Source: Streptosporangium lutulentum
GTDB taxonomy: Bacteria > Actinomycetota > Actinomycetes > Streptosporangiales > Streptosporangiaceae
Direction: 5' to 3'
Length of the DNA: 64,000 bases
Assembly (NCBI RefSeq): GCF_030811455.1
Contig: NZ_JAUSQU010000001.1
Span: 4,402,001 to 4,466,000, forward strand
Shown: positions 35,601-45,674 of the stretch, one piece after another
Layout of the letters: each line of letters starts with the position of its first letter
Numbering within the stretch: the stretch's first letter is position 1
Notes under the pieces: model-generated
Database searches by the model: none
What the model was told of the DNA's origin: nothing
Seen by the model: only the letters and a program-made list of their open reading frames with translations
Program-made: the position numbers and the translations under genes

Positions 35601-38347
35601 GGACCGAGGACGGCCTCTTCGGCTTCATTCACGGATCGGTGGCCGAGTGGCTCGTCGCCCACTACATCGCCGACGAGTTCGGCAAGGACCGGACGAATCC
35701 CACCGCCCTGACCCGGCGCGTGCTGTCGCAGCTGACGGTGGACTTCCTGTGTGACCTCGCCGTCACCCAGGACTGCCAGCAATGGGCCGACCGGGTTCTC
35801 TCCGACCCCGAGGCCGGGAACACCTCGCGCAAGAACGCCCTAAAGATCATTACTCGATTGCGCACGCCCGCCCAGACGAGCCTGCGCGGCGCGCTGTTAC
35901 GCGGGGAGGACCTCTCGCACCGCGACCTCCAGGAGGTCGACCTCACCGACGCCGATCTGACCGACGCCCGGCTGGTGGGCACCAACCTGTCCCGCGCGAT
36001 CCTGCGGGGCACCAAGCTGGCCGGCGCCTGGCTGGACGAGGCCAAGCTGACCGGCGCCGACCTGCGCGGGGCCGATCTGACCAGGGCCCGGCTGGCCAGA
36101 ACCGACCTCCGTGACGCGGTCATCTCCGGCAGCAGGTGGACACGCGCCACACTGATCAATGTGACCGCGGCCGACCGGCTGCTGCTCTCCCCCGAACTGC
36201 GCGACGCGGCCGTGGTGCCGGGGCGCTCCATCGAGGCGCAGCTCGCCCCCGCCACGGTCGGCGTTCCGTACGGGTTCGACCCCTTGACCACCAGGCTGCC
36301 CAACCCGATCGCCTACAACATGGACGGGCAGATCTTCGTGGTGGGCAGCGACGACGGCGGGGTGCTGGTGTTCGAGTCCCCCTCCGGCCGGCCGATACGC
36401 ACCCTGCAGGGTCACCGTGGCCGGACCTACGCGCTGACCTTCGGCGCCCAGGACCTGCTGGCCACCGGCTCGGCCGATGGGGACGTCCGGATCTGGGACA
36501 CCGCGACCGGGGAGTGCTCGCACGTCCTGTCGGTACACCCGCAGGGAGTCTGGCCGCTGCTGTTCAACGAGGGCGGCACACTGCTGGCCGCGGGTTCCGC
36601 CGACGGCACGCTACGGGTGTGGGAAGCCGCCTCCGGCACGCTGCGCTGCGAGCTGACCGGGCACACCTCGCCGATCTACACGGCGGTTTTCGGCTCGGAC
36701 GGGACCAGTCTGATCACGGGCGACGCCTCGGCCAATGTCCGGGTCTGGGACGTGACCACGGGCCGGCTGCGGGCGGTGCTGTCGGAAGGCACCGGGCCGG
36801 TGTACCGTCTGGCGCTCAGCCCGGACGGGACGATGCTGGCCGCCGGTGACCATTTCGGGCTGATCCGCCTGTTCGAGACCCGGACCGGGCGCGTCCTCCA
36901 CGAGCTGCACGGCCATCCCGGCCGGGTGTACGCCGTCGACTTCCATCCCGAGGGCACCCACCTCGCCACCGGCGACACGATGGGCACGATCCGGGTCTGG
37001 AACCTGCGGGCTCCGCTGGTGCCGCGCCAGCTGGCCGGGCACGCCGGCGCCGTCTACCAGGTGTCGTACACGCCCGACGGAAAGAACCTGATCAGCGTCG
37101 ACAGCAACGGGTCGCTGCGCGTCTGGCAGGGTGAGCTGGGGCAGCCGAGACAGGGCCTGTCCGGGCATCGGGGCTCGATCTGGCCGTTCGCCATCCATCC
37201 CGACGGCACGCAGCTCGCGACGACCAGCAACGACGACTCGATTCGGCTGTGGGATCTCAGCACCGGTCAGATGACACGCACCATGCGCGGGCACGGCCGG
37301 CGGGTCAGCTCCGTCAACTTCAGCCCCGACGGCACGATGCTGGCCAGCAGCGGCAACGACGGGATCGTCCGGATCTGGGAGCCGCCCACGGGGCGCCTGC
37401 TCAAGGAGCTCACCGGCGTGGGCGACCAGCTCACCTCGGCGGTGTTCAGCCCGGACGGCGAACGCATCGCCACGGCCACCAACGACGGCGGGGTGCACCT
37501 GCGGCAGACAGCCGGATGGGACTTCGAACGCGAGCTCGACATCGACACCGACTACGTGTGGGCACAGGCGTTCAGCCCGAACGGCGAGGTGCTGGCCACC
37601 GCCAACGACGACGACTCGGTCCGGCTCTGGTACCGGACCAGCAACACGCTCGCCACCAACCTGGCCGAGCATCGTGGCCGGGTGCGCTCCATCGACTTCA
37701 GCCCGGACGGCAGGCTGGTGGCGACGGGGTGCGACGATCGTCTGATCCGGGTCTGGGACGCCGTCACCGGCGAATGCCTGCGCACGATGGTCGGCCACAC
37801 CGACCGCGTCTACAAGGTCGTCTTCAATCCGGCCGGGACCGCGCTGGCGAGCATCAGCAACGACGGCCTGGCCCGGATCTGGGACCACGCCACCGGCCGT
37901 GAACTGCAGGTGCTCGACCGGCACGTGGGACGCCTGTGGACGGGCGACTTCAGCGCCGACGGCGCGACCCTGGCGACCGCGGGCGACGACCTGGTGATCC
38001 GCCTCTGGGATGTCGCCACCGGCCGTCATCTGCACACGCTGTCGGGCCATTCCCGCCGCGTCATCTCGGTCGCGTTCAGCCCGACCGAACCCCTGCTGGC
38101 CTCGGCCAGCGACGACGGTACGATCATCCTGTGGGATCTGTCCACCGCCGAGCCGACCCGCAAGGTCACCCTTCTCGGCCTGCCCGGCGGCTGGGCCGCC
38201 TTCGCCCCCGACGGCCGCTACAAACAAGACGGCAACGTGCACGGCGAGTTCTGGTTCGCGATCGCCATGTGCCGGTTCGATCCGGGCGAACTCGATCCGT
38301 ATCTGACCGACGTCATCCGCCGCCTTGTCACCCAGGAGGAGTTCTGA
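32642..38347 (+). CDS. TIR / degenerate calcineurin-like / NACHT / pentapeptide / WD40 protein
   Basis: The product is 1901 aa. TIR domain (1-140): DIFISYSPADERWASWLAWE, with the putative NADase Glu in FGKLEWQAA. Metallophosphoesterase-like domain (about 198-480): LHVGGPRFG, GDLTAAG, VPGARDVN and GSGR stand where DxH, GD, GNHD and GHxH are expected, so the metal site is broken. Linker domain (516-650), perhaps nuclease-like. NACHT: Walker A GDFGRGKT (about 690), Walker B VLFFDGFDEL (about 765), TSR. Pentapeptide repeats (about 1090-1170). Fifteen WD40 repeats (about 1225-1860). This is a STAND sensor: WD40 recognition would release TIR NAD+ hydrolysis, probably in phage defence. A GTG at 32624 is an alternative start. 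Confidence 0.9.
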   Translation: MERPIDIFISYSPADERWASWLAWELEATGYRTMLQAWDFVPGTNFVDFMDRGVKEAAVVLALLTENYLGSRFGKLEWQAALRANPDNPENKLITVRIEDCRVDGLLSNITWVDLVGVTTPDHARGLVLTRIREALAGRAKPEQRPAFPSAATVTHPLPLLSSPQPTVMTGQRRARRVPVVPPGYPAGFEPPARRDSLSVLHVGGPRFGRTMGQDPPLSPDELQARIFAELIRLTNEGVPRPELMVVAGDLTAAGSRKQMAAALTFLTGLRALAGLEPQRVILVPGARDVNLAACEAYFNDCKADDERPESPYWPKWRHFSSLFREFYQGVDSIMFDSAQPWTLFAVPELKVVVAGLNSTMAISHRIEHRFGLVGESQAAWFAERIRAFEREGWLRLGVLHHSLTPGQTDSLTDRASVEGLLGGKLHAILQGSGRDENPTTLGPGALCLPRLEPGRQQVLEFTADALVVHRSAAPADRIERRWVSVGGIFPASGTETGPISVGGPEPDHQLTAQVQGPRGRLLDRIAEACETRFDHTVIRTVDADPPHLRVSYRDGGFVREFWVGAVVGEPTTDDVDDFVRHVHAGHMEQSAELVYLGAMPPRSLREESARRGVRLRSLIEFQGLIDLSEYVSAQTRQLNEDPTYPAGLYVTQDFRELDRAGSEVRHDLAGELISQLNGDQGKFVLVLGDFGRGKTFVLRQVVRRMAIETPHLIPILIDLRTLDKAHSVETLIAAHLANHGEEQIDLKAVQYMLRQGRIVLFFDGFDELVTRVTYDRAADHLETLLQAAQDQAKIVVTSRTQHFKSDAQVFTKLGEMVGILPQRRVFSIEGFSSEQILAYLVNAYGDRRLAEERLQLLRSIQDLSGLARNPRMLSFIADLADDRLRAVAHARRTVSAAVLYQEILGTWLRHEQLRLGNQRGAQAGLEEADLWHAVRTLAMRLWETNEPYLRLAELAEVADTLSGLADGRMSGEQATHTVGTASLLVRTEDGLFGFIHGSVAEWLVAHYIADEFGKDRTNPTALTRRVLSQLTVDFLCDLAVTQDCQQWADRVLSDPEAGNTSRKNALKIITRLRTPAQTSLRGALLRGEDLSHRDLQEVDLTDADLTDARLVGTNLSRAILRGTKLAGAWLDEAKLTGADLRGADLTRARLARTDLRDAVISGSRWTRATLINVTAADRLLLSPELRDAAVVPGRSIEAQLAPATVGVPYGFDPLTTRLPNPIAYNMDGQIFVVGSDDGGVLVFESPSGRPIRTLQGHRGRTYALTFGAQDLLATGSADGDVRIWDTATGECSHVLSVHPQGVWPLLFNEGGTLLAAGSADGTLRVWEAASGTLRCELTGHTSPIYTAVFGSDGTSLITGDASANVRVWDVTTGRLRAVLSEGTGPVYRLALSPDGTMLAAGDHFGLIRLFETRTGRVLHELHGHPGRVYAVDFHPEGTHLATGDTMGTIRVWNLRAPLVPRQLAGHAGAVYQVSYTPDGKNLISVDSNGSLRVWQGELGQPRQGLSGHRGSIWPFAIHPDGTQLATTSNDDSIRLWDLSTGQMTRTMRGHGRRVSSVNFSPDGTMLASSGNDGIVRIWEPPTGRLLKELTGVGDQLTSAVFSPDGERIATATNDGGVHLRQTAGWDFERELDIDTDYVWAQAFSPNGEVLATANDDDSVRLWYRTSNTLATNLAEHRGRVRSIDFSPDGRLVATGCDDRLIRVWDAVTGECLRTMVGHTDRVYKVVFNPAGTALASISNDGLARIWDHATGRELQVLDRHVGRLWTGDFSADGATLATAGDDLVIRLWDVATGRHLHTLSGHSRRVISVAFSPTEPLLASASDDGTIILWDLSTAEPTRKVTLLGLPGGWAAFAPDGRYKQDGNVHGEFWFAIAMCRFDPGELDPYLTDVIRRLVTQEEF

Positions 38348-38448
38348 CCACCGGCGGTGCGACGACCGCCGCTCTTCACACGGGCCCGTTCGGAGCCGTG
38401 ATCACGTGGCCTGGAAAGGGTTGGACGGGGTGGTGCTCGGGCTTGTAG

Positions 38449-40137
<1,689 letters not shown>

Positions 40138-40196
40138 TTTCGCCTGAGCAGTGGTCATCCCGCACATACGTGGCGAGATGGCGAAGCTGGGTCTCG

Positions 40197-40243
40197 ACGG
40201 TGATCGGGCCGGCGCCCCGGACGCGGATCGTCCCGATCACCGT
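40197..40243. terminator. 12-bp inverted repeat between convergent genes
   Basis: ACGGTGATCGGG and CCCGATCACCGT pair perfectly around a 23-nt loop, between the ends of rox and the esterase gene. It is a plausible bidirectional terminator, though the loop is long. Confidence 0.45.
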
Positions 40244-40293
40244 GGAGACGTACTCGCTGACGCCACGCGAGCACGAGGTCACCGATGATCTGG

Positions 40294-41256
40294 TCACCCC
40301 GGCGGGGCCGGGCGCAGATGGCCGCGCAGGAAGGCGAGGATCTCGCGGCGCGCGGGCCGGGCGGCCGGTACCAGGCCGGGGGTGCTGAGGAAACCGTGGG
40401 TGGCCTTCGGATAGCAGGTCAGACGGGCGTCGGTGCCGTCCTCGCGGAGCCGTTCGACGTACCGGCTCCCGTGGTCGGCCACCGGATCCAGCGCGGCGGT
40501 GACGACCAGCGCCGGTGGCAGACCGGCGAGATTCTCGAACTTCACGGGAGACACGCTGCGCGGGTCGAGGGTCGGCGGCACGCTCAGCCTGCGGCTCACG
40601 CGCAACCGGGACAGCGAGAGGGTGGGATTGCCGGCGTTCTCCGCGATCGAGGGGTAGTCGGCCATGGTCTCGGTCCAGTCCGTGCCCGGGTAGTTCAGTA
40701 CCTGGGCGCGTAGCGGCGGGCCGTCCTCGCGGGCACGCAACGCGATGAGAGCGGCGATCGTGCCGCCGGCGCTCTCGCCCATGACCGCGACGGCGGCGGG
40801 GTCGATGCCCGCGCCGACGGCGTCTTCGACAAGCCGGACGAGCGTGTCGTAGCCGTCCTCGACCGGCTGGGGCAGCGGGTGCCGCGGAGCGAGGCGGTAC
40901 TCCACCGATACGACCACCGCTGGGCAGCGGGCCGCGAGGTGGCTGTTGAGCCAGTCGTTCTGCGCGGCGGTGCCCGCGATGAAACCCCCACCGTGAAACG
41001 AAACGATCAGAGGCAGTTTCCGGTCCGCGTTCTTCGGACGGTGTACCCGCAGCGTCAGGCGGCGCCCCGGAAGGTCGATCGGGACCTCCTCGATGCGCGC
41101 GCGACGGTCCGGCAGGCCGGTGACGATCCGTGCGGCGCGAGACGATGCCGTGCGGTTGGCCTTCTCGCGCGCGGCGATCACCTGATCGTCGGTCAGGGCC
41201 TCCCAGTCCCGGGTGTCCGCGAGGATGCGGGTGCCCAATGGGGCCTTGCCTCTCAT
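40294..41256 (-). CDS. Alpha/beta hydrolase, HSL-type esterase
   Basis: The 320-aa protein has the HSL-family oxyanion motif SFHGGGFIAG, nucleophile Ser in GESAGG, Asp in ALDPVADHG and His in ATHGF. All catalytic residues are present. It should hydrolyse carboxylic esters of small substrates. AGGAGG lies five bases before the ATG, an excellent start. Convergent with rox; whether it relates to antibiotic ester cleavage is unknown. Confidence 0.9.
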   Translation of the reverse strand: MRGKAPLGTRILADTRDWEALTDDQVIAAREKANRTASSRAARIVTGLPDRRARIEEVPIDLPGRRLTLRVHRPKNADRKLPLIVSFHGGGFIAGTAAQNDWLNSHLAARCPAVVVSVEYRLAPRHPLPQPVEDGYDTLVRLVEDAVGAGIDPAAVAVMGESAGGTIAALIALRAREDGPPLRAQVLNYPGTDWTETMADYPSIAENAGNPTLSLSRLRVSRRLSVPPTLDPRSVSPVKFENLAGLPPALVVTAALDPVADHGSRYVERLREDGTDARLTCYPKATHGFLSTPGLVPAARPARREILAFLRGHLRPAPPG

Positions 41257-41517
41257 GGTGTCCTCCTGAATTCGATGGTCATCGGCGGTGCCGACGGCTG
41301 CTCGCCGGGAAACAGCCGTCATCGCTGAGATCGACCGTGCCGGTTCGGCCTGATCCGGGTTGATCACCCGCGTCGGGATGCCCGGCTCGGCCAGGCGGGT
41401 CGGTGATCGCGCCACGTCATCACCCGGCCGGCGCCCGGCCCGAGGTCCGCGACCACTCCGCGAGGCGGCGGTGACCGAGGCGCACTCGATCACCGCGGCC
41501 GCCCCCCGCGATCGCCG

Positions 41518-41925
41518 TCATGGGTGAGGACGGGGTTCGAGGGTTTCGGCCCGTTTCTCCAGCCGACTGCCACGCGGCAGGGTGACGGCCATGATGGTGC
41601 TGGGGATGTCCAGCTCGATGCGGTGCCATCGCCCGCGCGGGACGATGGCGGCGGTTCCGGCCGTCAGCCTGATCTCCTCCTCCTGTCCCGGCCGCTCCAG
41701 ACGGAGGTAGAGGCGCATCTTCCCGATGAGGCAGGACACGATCTCCTCGGCCTCGGGGTGGACCTCCCAGTGGTCGGCGTGGACGTCGGCGCCGGTCTTC
41801 GCGTGGAAGGCCGTCAGCTGCCAGCCGTCCTGGTCCGCGTCGCCCGTTCTTTTCCGGGCGTTGATCTCGCCGCCCTGGTGAAGGTGGATGGAGGACGTCA
41901 ACAGATCGATCGGGGTGACGGTCAT
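41518..41925 (-). CDS. Cupin domain protein
   Basis: The 135-aa protein contains a cupin barrel (ADHWEVHPEAEEIVSCLIGKMRLYL; GTAAIVPRGRWHRIELD). The metal-binding His set is partly preserved (H near WEVHPEAEE, W-H in RGRWHRIEL). No specific function is evident. Its ATG overlaps the TGA of the upstream MFS remnant (ATGA), so its translation may depend on that stub. Confidence 0.8.
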   Translation of the reverse strand: MTVTPIDLLTSSIHLHQGGEINARKRTGDADQDGWQLTAFHAKTGADVHADHWEVHPEAEEIVSCLIGKMRLYLRLERPGQEEEIRLTAGTAAIVPRGRWHRIELDIPSTIMAVTLPRGSRLEKRAETLEPRPHP

Positions 41926-42200
41926 GCCTGGACGACCTTTCTACGGTGATCTTTCATCTGGCGGGTTGTGGCATGGGGTGGATCGCCGGTCAGTCCCGGA
42001 CGGGAAGCGCGTCGCGGGATTGTCAGCCCCGCCGCGCTGAAGCCGAGGCCGAGGCCGGTCTGCGGGAGTCCGACGTTCACCACCGACAGGTCCAGCGACA
42101 CCATGAACTGCACGACGGCCACCGCGGCGAGGGTGAGCCCCGGCCGGGCACCCGCGTCGACGATCGACTTTCTGCTTGCCGACTCCGTACGTGTCACCAT
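41922..42200 (-). pseudogene. MFS (DHA2-type) transporter reduced to a 92-codon stub
   Basis: After MVTRTESASRKS the stub reads LTLAAVAVVQFMVSLDLSVV, then NVGLPQTGLGLGFSAAGLT. This is the unmistakable start of a DHA2-type drug exporter (first helix with the D---VNVALP motif). It breaks off before helix 2 and ends in an unrelated basic tail (RQMKDHRRKVVQA). Some 400 codons are missing. The surviving frame ends in an ATGA overlap with the cupin gene, so the stub may still be translated as a coupling leader. Confidence 0.65.
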
Positions 42201-42481
42201 GACTCGGCCCTCGTGGCTGGTGACCCACTCGTGCCGGGTTTCGGCGCGGGGGGTGACGGCCGGTGGCCCTCCGGGCTCGTGGAGCGGGACTCGCCCTTGA
42301 TTCGGATCATGTGCATGCCGGACATCGTGGTATTCGGGCCGGTCGGCGGTCATCCTGCCCGGGGAGACATCTCCGCCTGACACCGGGGAAGGAGAATCGG
42401 CTCCACTACATCGCCGGGAGTAGCGATTTGTTACGACACCTGGCGGACGACCCCCGGCGGGAAAACCCCTAACCTACACAA

Positions 42482-43624
42482 ATGACGTTCATGGACCGGT
42501 GGCGACCGCTCACCCAGGACGGCCTGCTCGCCGCGGTGATGGCCGTCCTGCTGTCGGTCATCGTGTTCTACACGCCGCACGCGGGCACGCTGGATTTCGC
42601 GGCCGTCCTCGCCGGCTCGCTCGCGCTCGTCGCCTGGCGACGGGCTCCCCTGGTGTCGTTGCTCGTCAGCACGGCCTGCATGCTCGTGATCACGGCGCAC
42701 ATCCAGCCCGGCCTGCCGGCCGCCTTTCCCGTGATGGTGTCGGTGTTCGCCGCGGTCAGGGCCGGCCATCGGCTGGCCGCGGCGCTGGCGGGCGTGGTTT
42801 TCCTCGGTGCCGGCCTGGTGGTGAACCTGCCCGGCGCCGACGGGTCCGTGCAGAGTCTCCAGGACACCGCACTGCTGGTCGGCTGGTTCGTGGCGGCCGG
42901 CGTGGCGGCGACGGTGACCCGGCACCGGCAGGCGTACCTGGAGGAGGCCGAGCGGCGGGCCGCCGAGGCCGAGCGCACTCGCGAGGAGGCGGCCCTGCGC
43001 CGCGCGGGCGAGGAGCGGCTGCGCATCGCCAGGGAGCTCCACGACTCGCTCACACACAGCATCTCGATCATCAAGGTCCAGGCCGGAGTGGCCGTCCACC
43101 TGGCACGCAAGCGCGGCGAGGACGTGCCCCCCGCGCTGCTGGCCATCCAGGAAGCCAGCGGCGACGCCATGCGCGAGCTGCGCGCCACCCTGGAGGTGCT
43201 GCGCGCTCCCGACGGCTCCGACGGCGAGGCCCTGGTCAGCGGCCTCGACCGGCTCGACGACCTGGTGGAGCGGGCCCGTTCGAACGGGCTGCCGGCCACG
43301 GTGACGATCTCCGGCATCCGGCGGGAGCTGCCGGCCGAAGTGGACCGGGCCGCGTACCGGATCGTCCAGGAAGCGCTCACCAACGTCTCCCGGCACGCCG
43401 GCGGTGCGTCCGCGGCGGTGCGCATCGACTACGCGGACGAGGAACTGGTCGTGCAGGTCGACGACGACGGCAAGGCCGACCCGGAGGCGCCGCCCGTGCC
43501 CGGCACGGGTCTGCTCGGCATGCGCGAGCGCGTCGCGGCGCTCGGCGGCCGGCTGCGGGCCGGTCCCCGCCCCGAGGGCGGCTTCACCGTACGCGCCGAG
43601 CTTCCCCTGGGAGAACCGTCGTGA
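42482..43624 (+). CDS. NarL-type sensor histidine kinase
   Basis: The 380-aa protein has four to five N-terminal helices (about 14-145), a coiled coil rich in E/R/A, the HisKA_3 motif with phospho-acceptor H187 in RIARELHDSL, and a HATPase_c domain (YRIVQEALTNVSRHAGG; GTGLLGMRERVAALGG). It senses an unknown membrane or envelope signal. Its stop overlaps the GTG of the response regulator (GTGA), forming a coupled two-component pair. Confidence 0.93.
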   Translation: MTFMDRWRPLTQDGLLAAVMAVLLSVIVFYTPHAGTLDFAAVLAGSLALVAWRRAPLVSLLVSTACMLVITAHIQPGLPAAFPVMVSVFAAVRAGHRLAAALAGVVFLGAGLVVNLPGADGSVQSLQDTALLVGWFVAAGVAATVTRHRQAYLEEAERRAAEAERTREEAALRRAGEERLRIARELHDSLTHSISIIKVQAGVAVHLARKRGEDVPPALLAIQEASGDAMRELRATLEVLRAPDGSDGEALVSGLDRLDDLVERARSNGLPATVTISGIRRELPAEVDRAAYRIVQEALTNVSRHAGGASAAVRIDYADEELVVQVDDDGKADPEAPPVPGTGLLGMRERVAALGGRLRAGPRPEGGFTVRAELPLGEPS

Positions 43625-44280
43625 TCCGCGTGCTGCTCGTGGACGACCAGGCGCTCATCCGCGGCGGTTTCCGGGCCCTGCTGGAGATCGAGGACGACAT
43701 CGAGGTGGTGGCCGAGGCCGTGAACGGCGAGCAAGGCGTCGCGCTCGCCCTTGAGCACCGGCCCGACGTCGCGCTCGTCGACATCCAGATGCCGGTGATG
43801 GACGGCATCGAGGCGACCCGGCTGATCGCCGCCGACGAGCGGCTGAGCGGCGTCCACGTCGTGATCCTCACCAACTACGGCCTCGACGAGTACGTCTTCA
43901 ACGCGCTCCGCGCCGGCGCCTGCGGCTTCATGGTCAAGGACACCGAGCCCGCCGACCTGCTGCAGGGCGTCAGGGTCGCGGCCCGCGGGGACGCGCTGCT
44001 GTCCCCCTCGATCACCCGCCGCCTGATCGGCGAGTACGTCGCCCGCCGCCCCGAGTCCGCGCCCGAGGGGCTCGACGTGCTGACCAACCGCGAGCGCGAG
44101 GTCACCGCGCTGGTGGCCCGCGGCCTGTCCAACGACGAGATCGCCGCCCACATGGTGATCAGTCCGACCACCGCGAAGACGCACGTCAGCAGGGCGATGA
44201 CCAAGCTGCACGCCAGGGACCGCGCCCAGCTCGTGGTGTTCGCCTACGAATCCGGCCTCGTCACTCCGCGGCGCGGCTGA
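43621..44280 (+). CDS. NarL/FixJ family response regulator
   Basis: The 219-aa protein has a receiver domain (acidic pair in LLVDDQALIRGG, phospho-acceptor D54 in LVDIQMPVMDG, Lys in FMVKD). A C-terminal LuxR-type HTH follows (LTNREREVTALVARGLSNDEIAAHMVISPTTAKTHVSRAMTKL). It starts with GTG, overlapping the kinase gene. Targets are not evident. Confidence 0.94.
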   Translation: MIRVLLVDDQALIRGGFRALLEIEDDIEVVAEAVNGEQGVALALEHRPDVALVDIQMPVMDGIEATRLIAADERLSGVHVVILTNYGLDEYVFNALRAGACGFMVKDTEPADLLQGVRVAARGDALLSPSITRRLIGEYVARRPESAPEGLDVLTNREREVTALVARGLSNDEIAAHMVISPTTAKTHVSRAMTKLHARDRAQLVVFAYESGLVTPRRG

Positions 44281-44379
44281 TCGCGTGCCGGTGCGGCCGC
44301 GACCACGAGCGTCGTCACTCGGGGATCGCCCCGAACACCCCCGCCGGCCGGCCGGGGACGTCCGCGGCTGAACCATCGC

Positions 44380-45327
44380 TCAGGCGGCGATGGGCGAGTA
44401 GGCACTGGCGTCGCCCTTGCGGACCACGCTGGTGTCACCGTTGATGCCGATCGGGATGTCGCCGGCCAGTGTGATCCGGTGGAGAAGCCGGGGCAGGTCG
44501 TCGTAGTCCGCGACGGCGTAGTGCTGGGTGGCCCGGTTGTCCCAGATGGCGATGTCGCCGACGCGCCAGTTCCACCGCACCGTGTTCTCCAGGCGGGTGA
44601 CGTGCCGCTGCAGCAGGGCGAACAGATCGTGGGAATCGGCGCTGCTCAGGCCCGTGAACGACCTGACGAAGTGGCCGAGCAGCAGGGACGGCTCGCCGGT
44701 CTCCGGGTGGATGCGGACGACGGGGTGCTCGGTCTCGAACTCGCTGCTCCGGAACTCCTCGCGATACTCCTGCTCCTTGACGTCGATCCCGCCGATCTGC
44801 GGGCGCTGCGCCGCGTAGTCGTACAGGTTCGAGTGCACCGCGCGCAGTTGTCCCACCAGCGCCTGCAGACCGGGGTGCAGCCGCCGGTACGCCTCCACCG
44901 TGTTGGCCCACACCGTGGTCCCGCCGTAGGGCGGCAGCGTGATGGCGCGCAGCACGCTGATCGCCGGGATCCGGTCGACGAAGGTCACGTCCGTGTGCCA
45001 GCTGTTGGCCTTGCCCTGCTCGGAGTCGATCGGGAGCACGGCCTCACCGTCGCCGGTCACCGTCGGGTGCGGCTTGGTGACGGTGCCCAGCAGCCTGGTG
45101 AACGCGTGCTGGTCGGCGTCGGTGGCATGCTGCTGGTCGCGCAGGAAGACCACACGATGGCGCAGCAGCGCGGCGCGCAGCTCGGCGACCGCCGCCGCGT
45201 CGGCGTCGCCGCCCACGCGGATGCCGCCGACGACCGCGCCGATCACGCCGCCGACCTGTGTGACGTCGATGTGCTGGTAGGAGCCGTCGGCGACGACGGG
45301 CGCCTCGTGGTCATGGAGCTGAGTCAT
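44380..45327 (-). CDS. TauD/TfdA family Fe(II)/2-oxoglutarate dioxygenase
   Basis: The 315-aa protein has the iron-binding facial triad H111-x-D113 in SWHTDVTF and H269 in [11 protein letters not shown], and 2-oxoglutarate-binding R284 in HRITLAGD. Resemblance to TauD/AtsK-type enzymes suggests oxidation of a sulfonate, alkyl sulfate or related compound to release sulfite or sulfate. No transporter is adjacent. Its upstream region is AT-rich, but no operator is certain. Confidence 0.92.
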   Translation of the reverse strand: MTQLHDHEAPVVADGSYQHIDVTQVGGVIGAVVGGIRVGGDADAAAVAELRAALLRHRVVFLRDQQHATDADQHAFTRLLGTVTKPHPTVTGDGEAVLPIDSEQGKANSWHTDVTFVDRIPAISVLRAITLPPYGGTTVWANTVEAYRRLHPGLQALVGQLRAVHSNLYDYAAQRPQIGGIDVKEQEYREEFRSSEFETEHPVVRIHPETGEPSLLLGHFVRSFTGLSSADSHDLFALLQRHVTRLENTVRWNWRVGDIAIWDNRATQHYAVADYDDLPRLLHRITLAGDIPIGINGDTSVVRKGDASAYSPIAA

Positions 45328-45674
45328 TCCCTGACACCTTTCGATGGGCGATGTACGAGTGGCCTCATCACAGCGTGTGCCGAGAAAAATATAATGTCAA
45401 CTATTCCTACATGTTTACTAGGGATTTTTCCCGCGCTCGACCCGGGAACCCCTCTCGCCACGGGACGGCGCCATCGGTCAGGCGAGGCCCTCCGCTCGAC
45501 CGGCGCGGGGGACCCGGTGGGTGCCGGGTCCCCCGCGCCGCCGATGACCGGGACGTGAGCGCTCTCCACGGCGCCCGGCGTGTGCCTGTGGTGGCCGGCG
45601 TCGCCGTCGTCTCGCGCGGCCACCCTCCGGCATGGCGATGACGGGACCGCCCTCATGCGGGAGCTGCGAGCTCC
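45328..45674. other. Intergenic region upstream of the dioxygenase
   Basis: Gene-free 347 bp. The part near the dioxygenase start (45370-45430) is strikingly AT-rich and contains TTGACATTATAT on the minus strand, a likely promoter. The part near 45501-45540 is a terminator hairpin for the isochorismatase-like gene. Confidence 0.5.
45501..45540 (-). terminator. Strong hairpin downstream of the isochorismatase-like gene
   Basis: CGGCGCGGGGGACCCGG and CCGGGTCCCCCGCGCCG form a perfect 17-bp stem around a 6-nt loop. Confidence 0.8.

Noticed and set aside
36611..38242. Long minus-strand open frame opposite the WD40 repeats
   Set aside because: Low-complexity V/G/A/R-rich translation mirroring the WD40 repeat, no ribosome-binding site.
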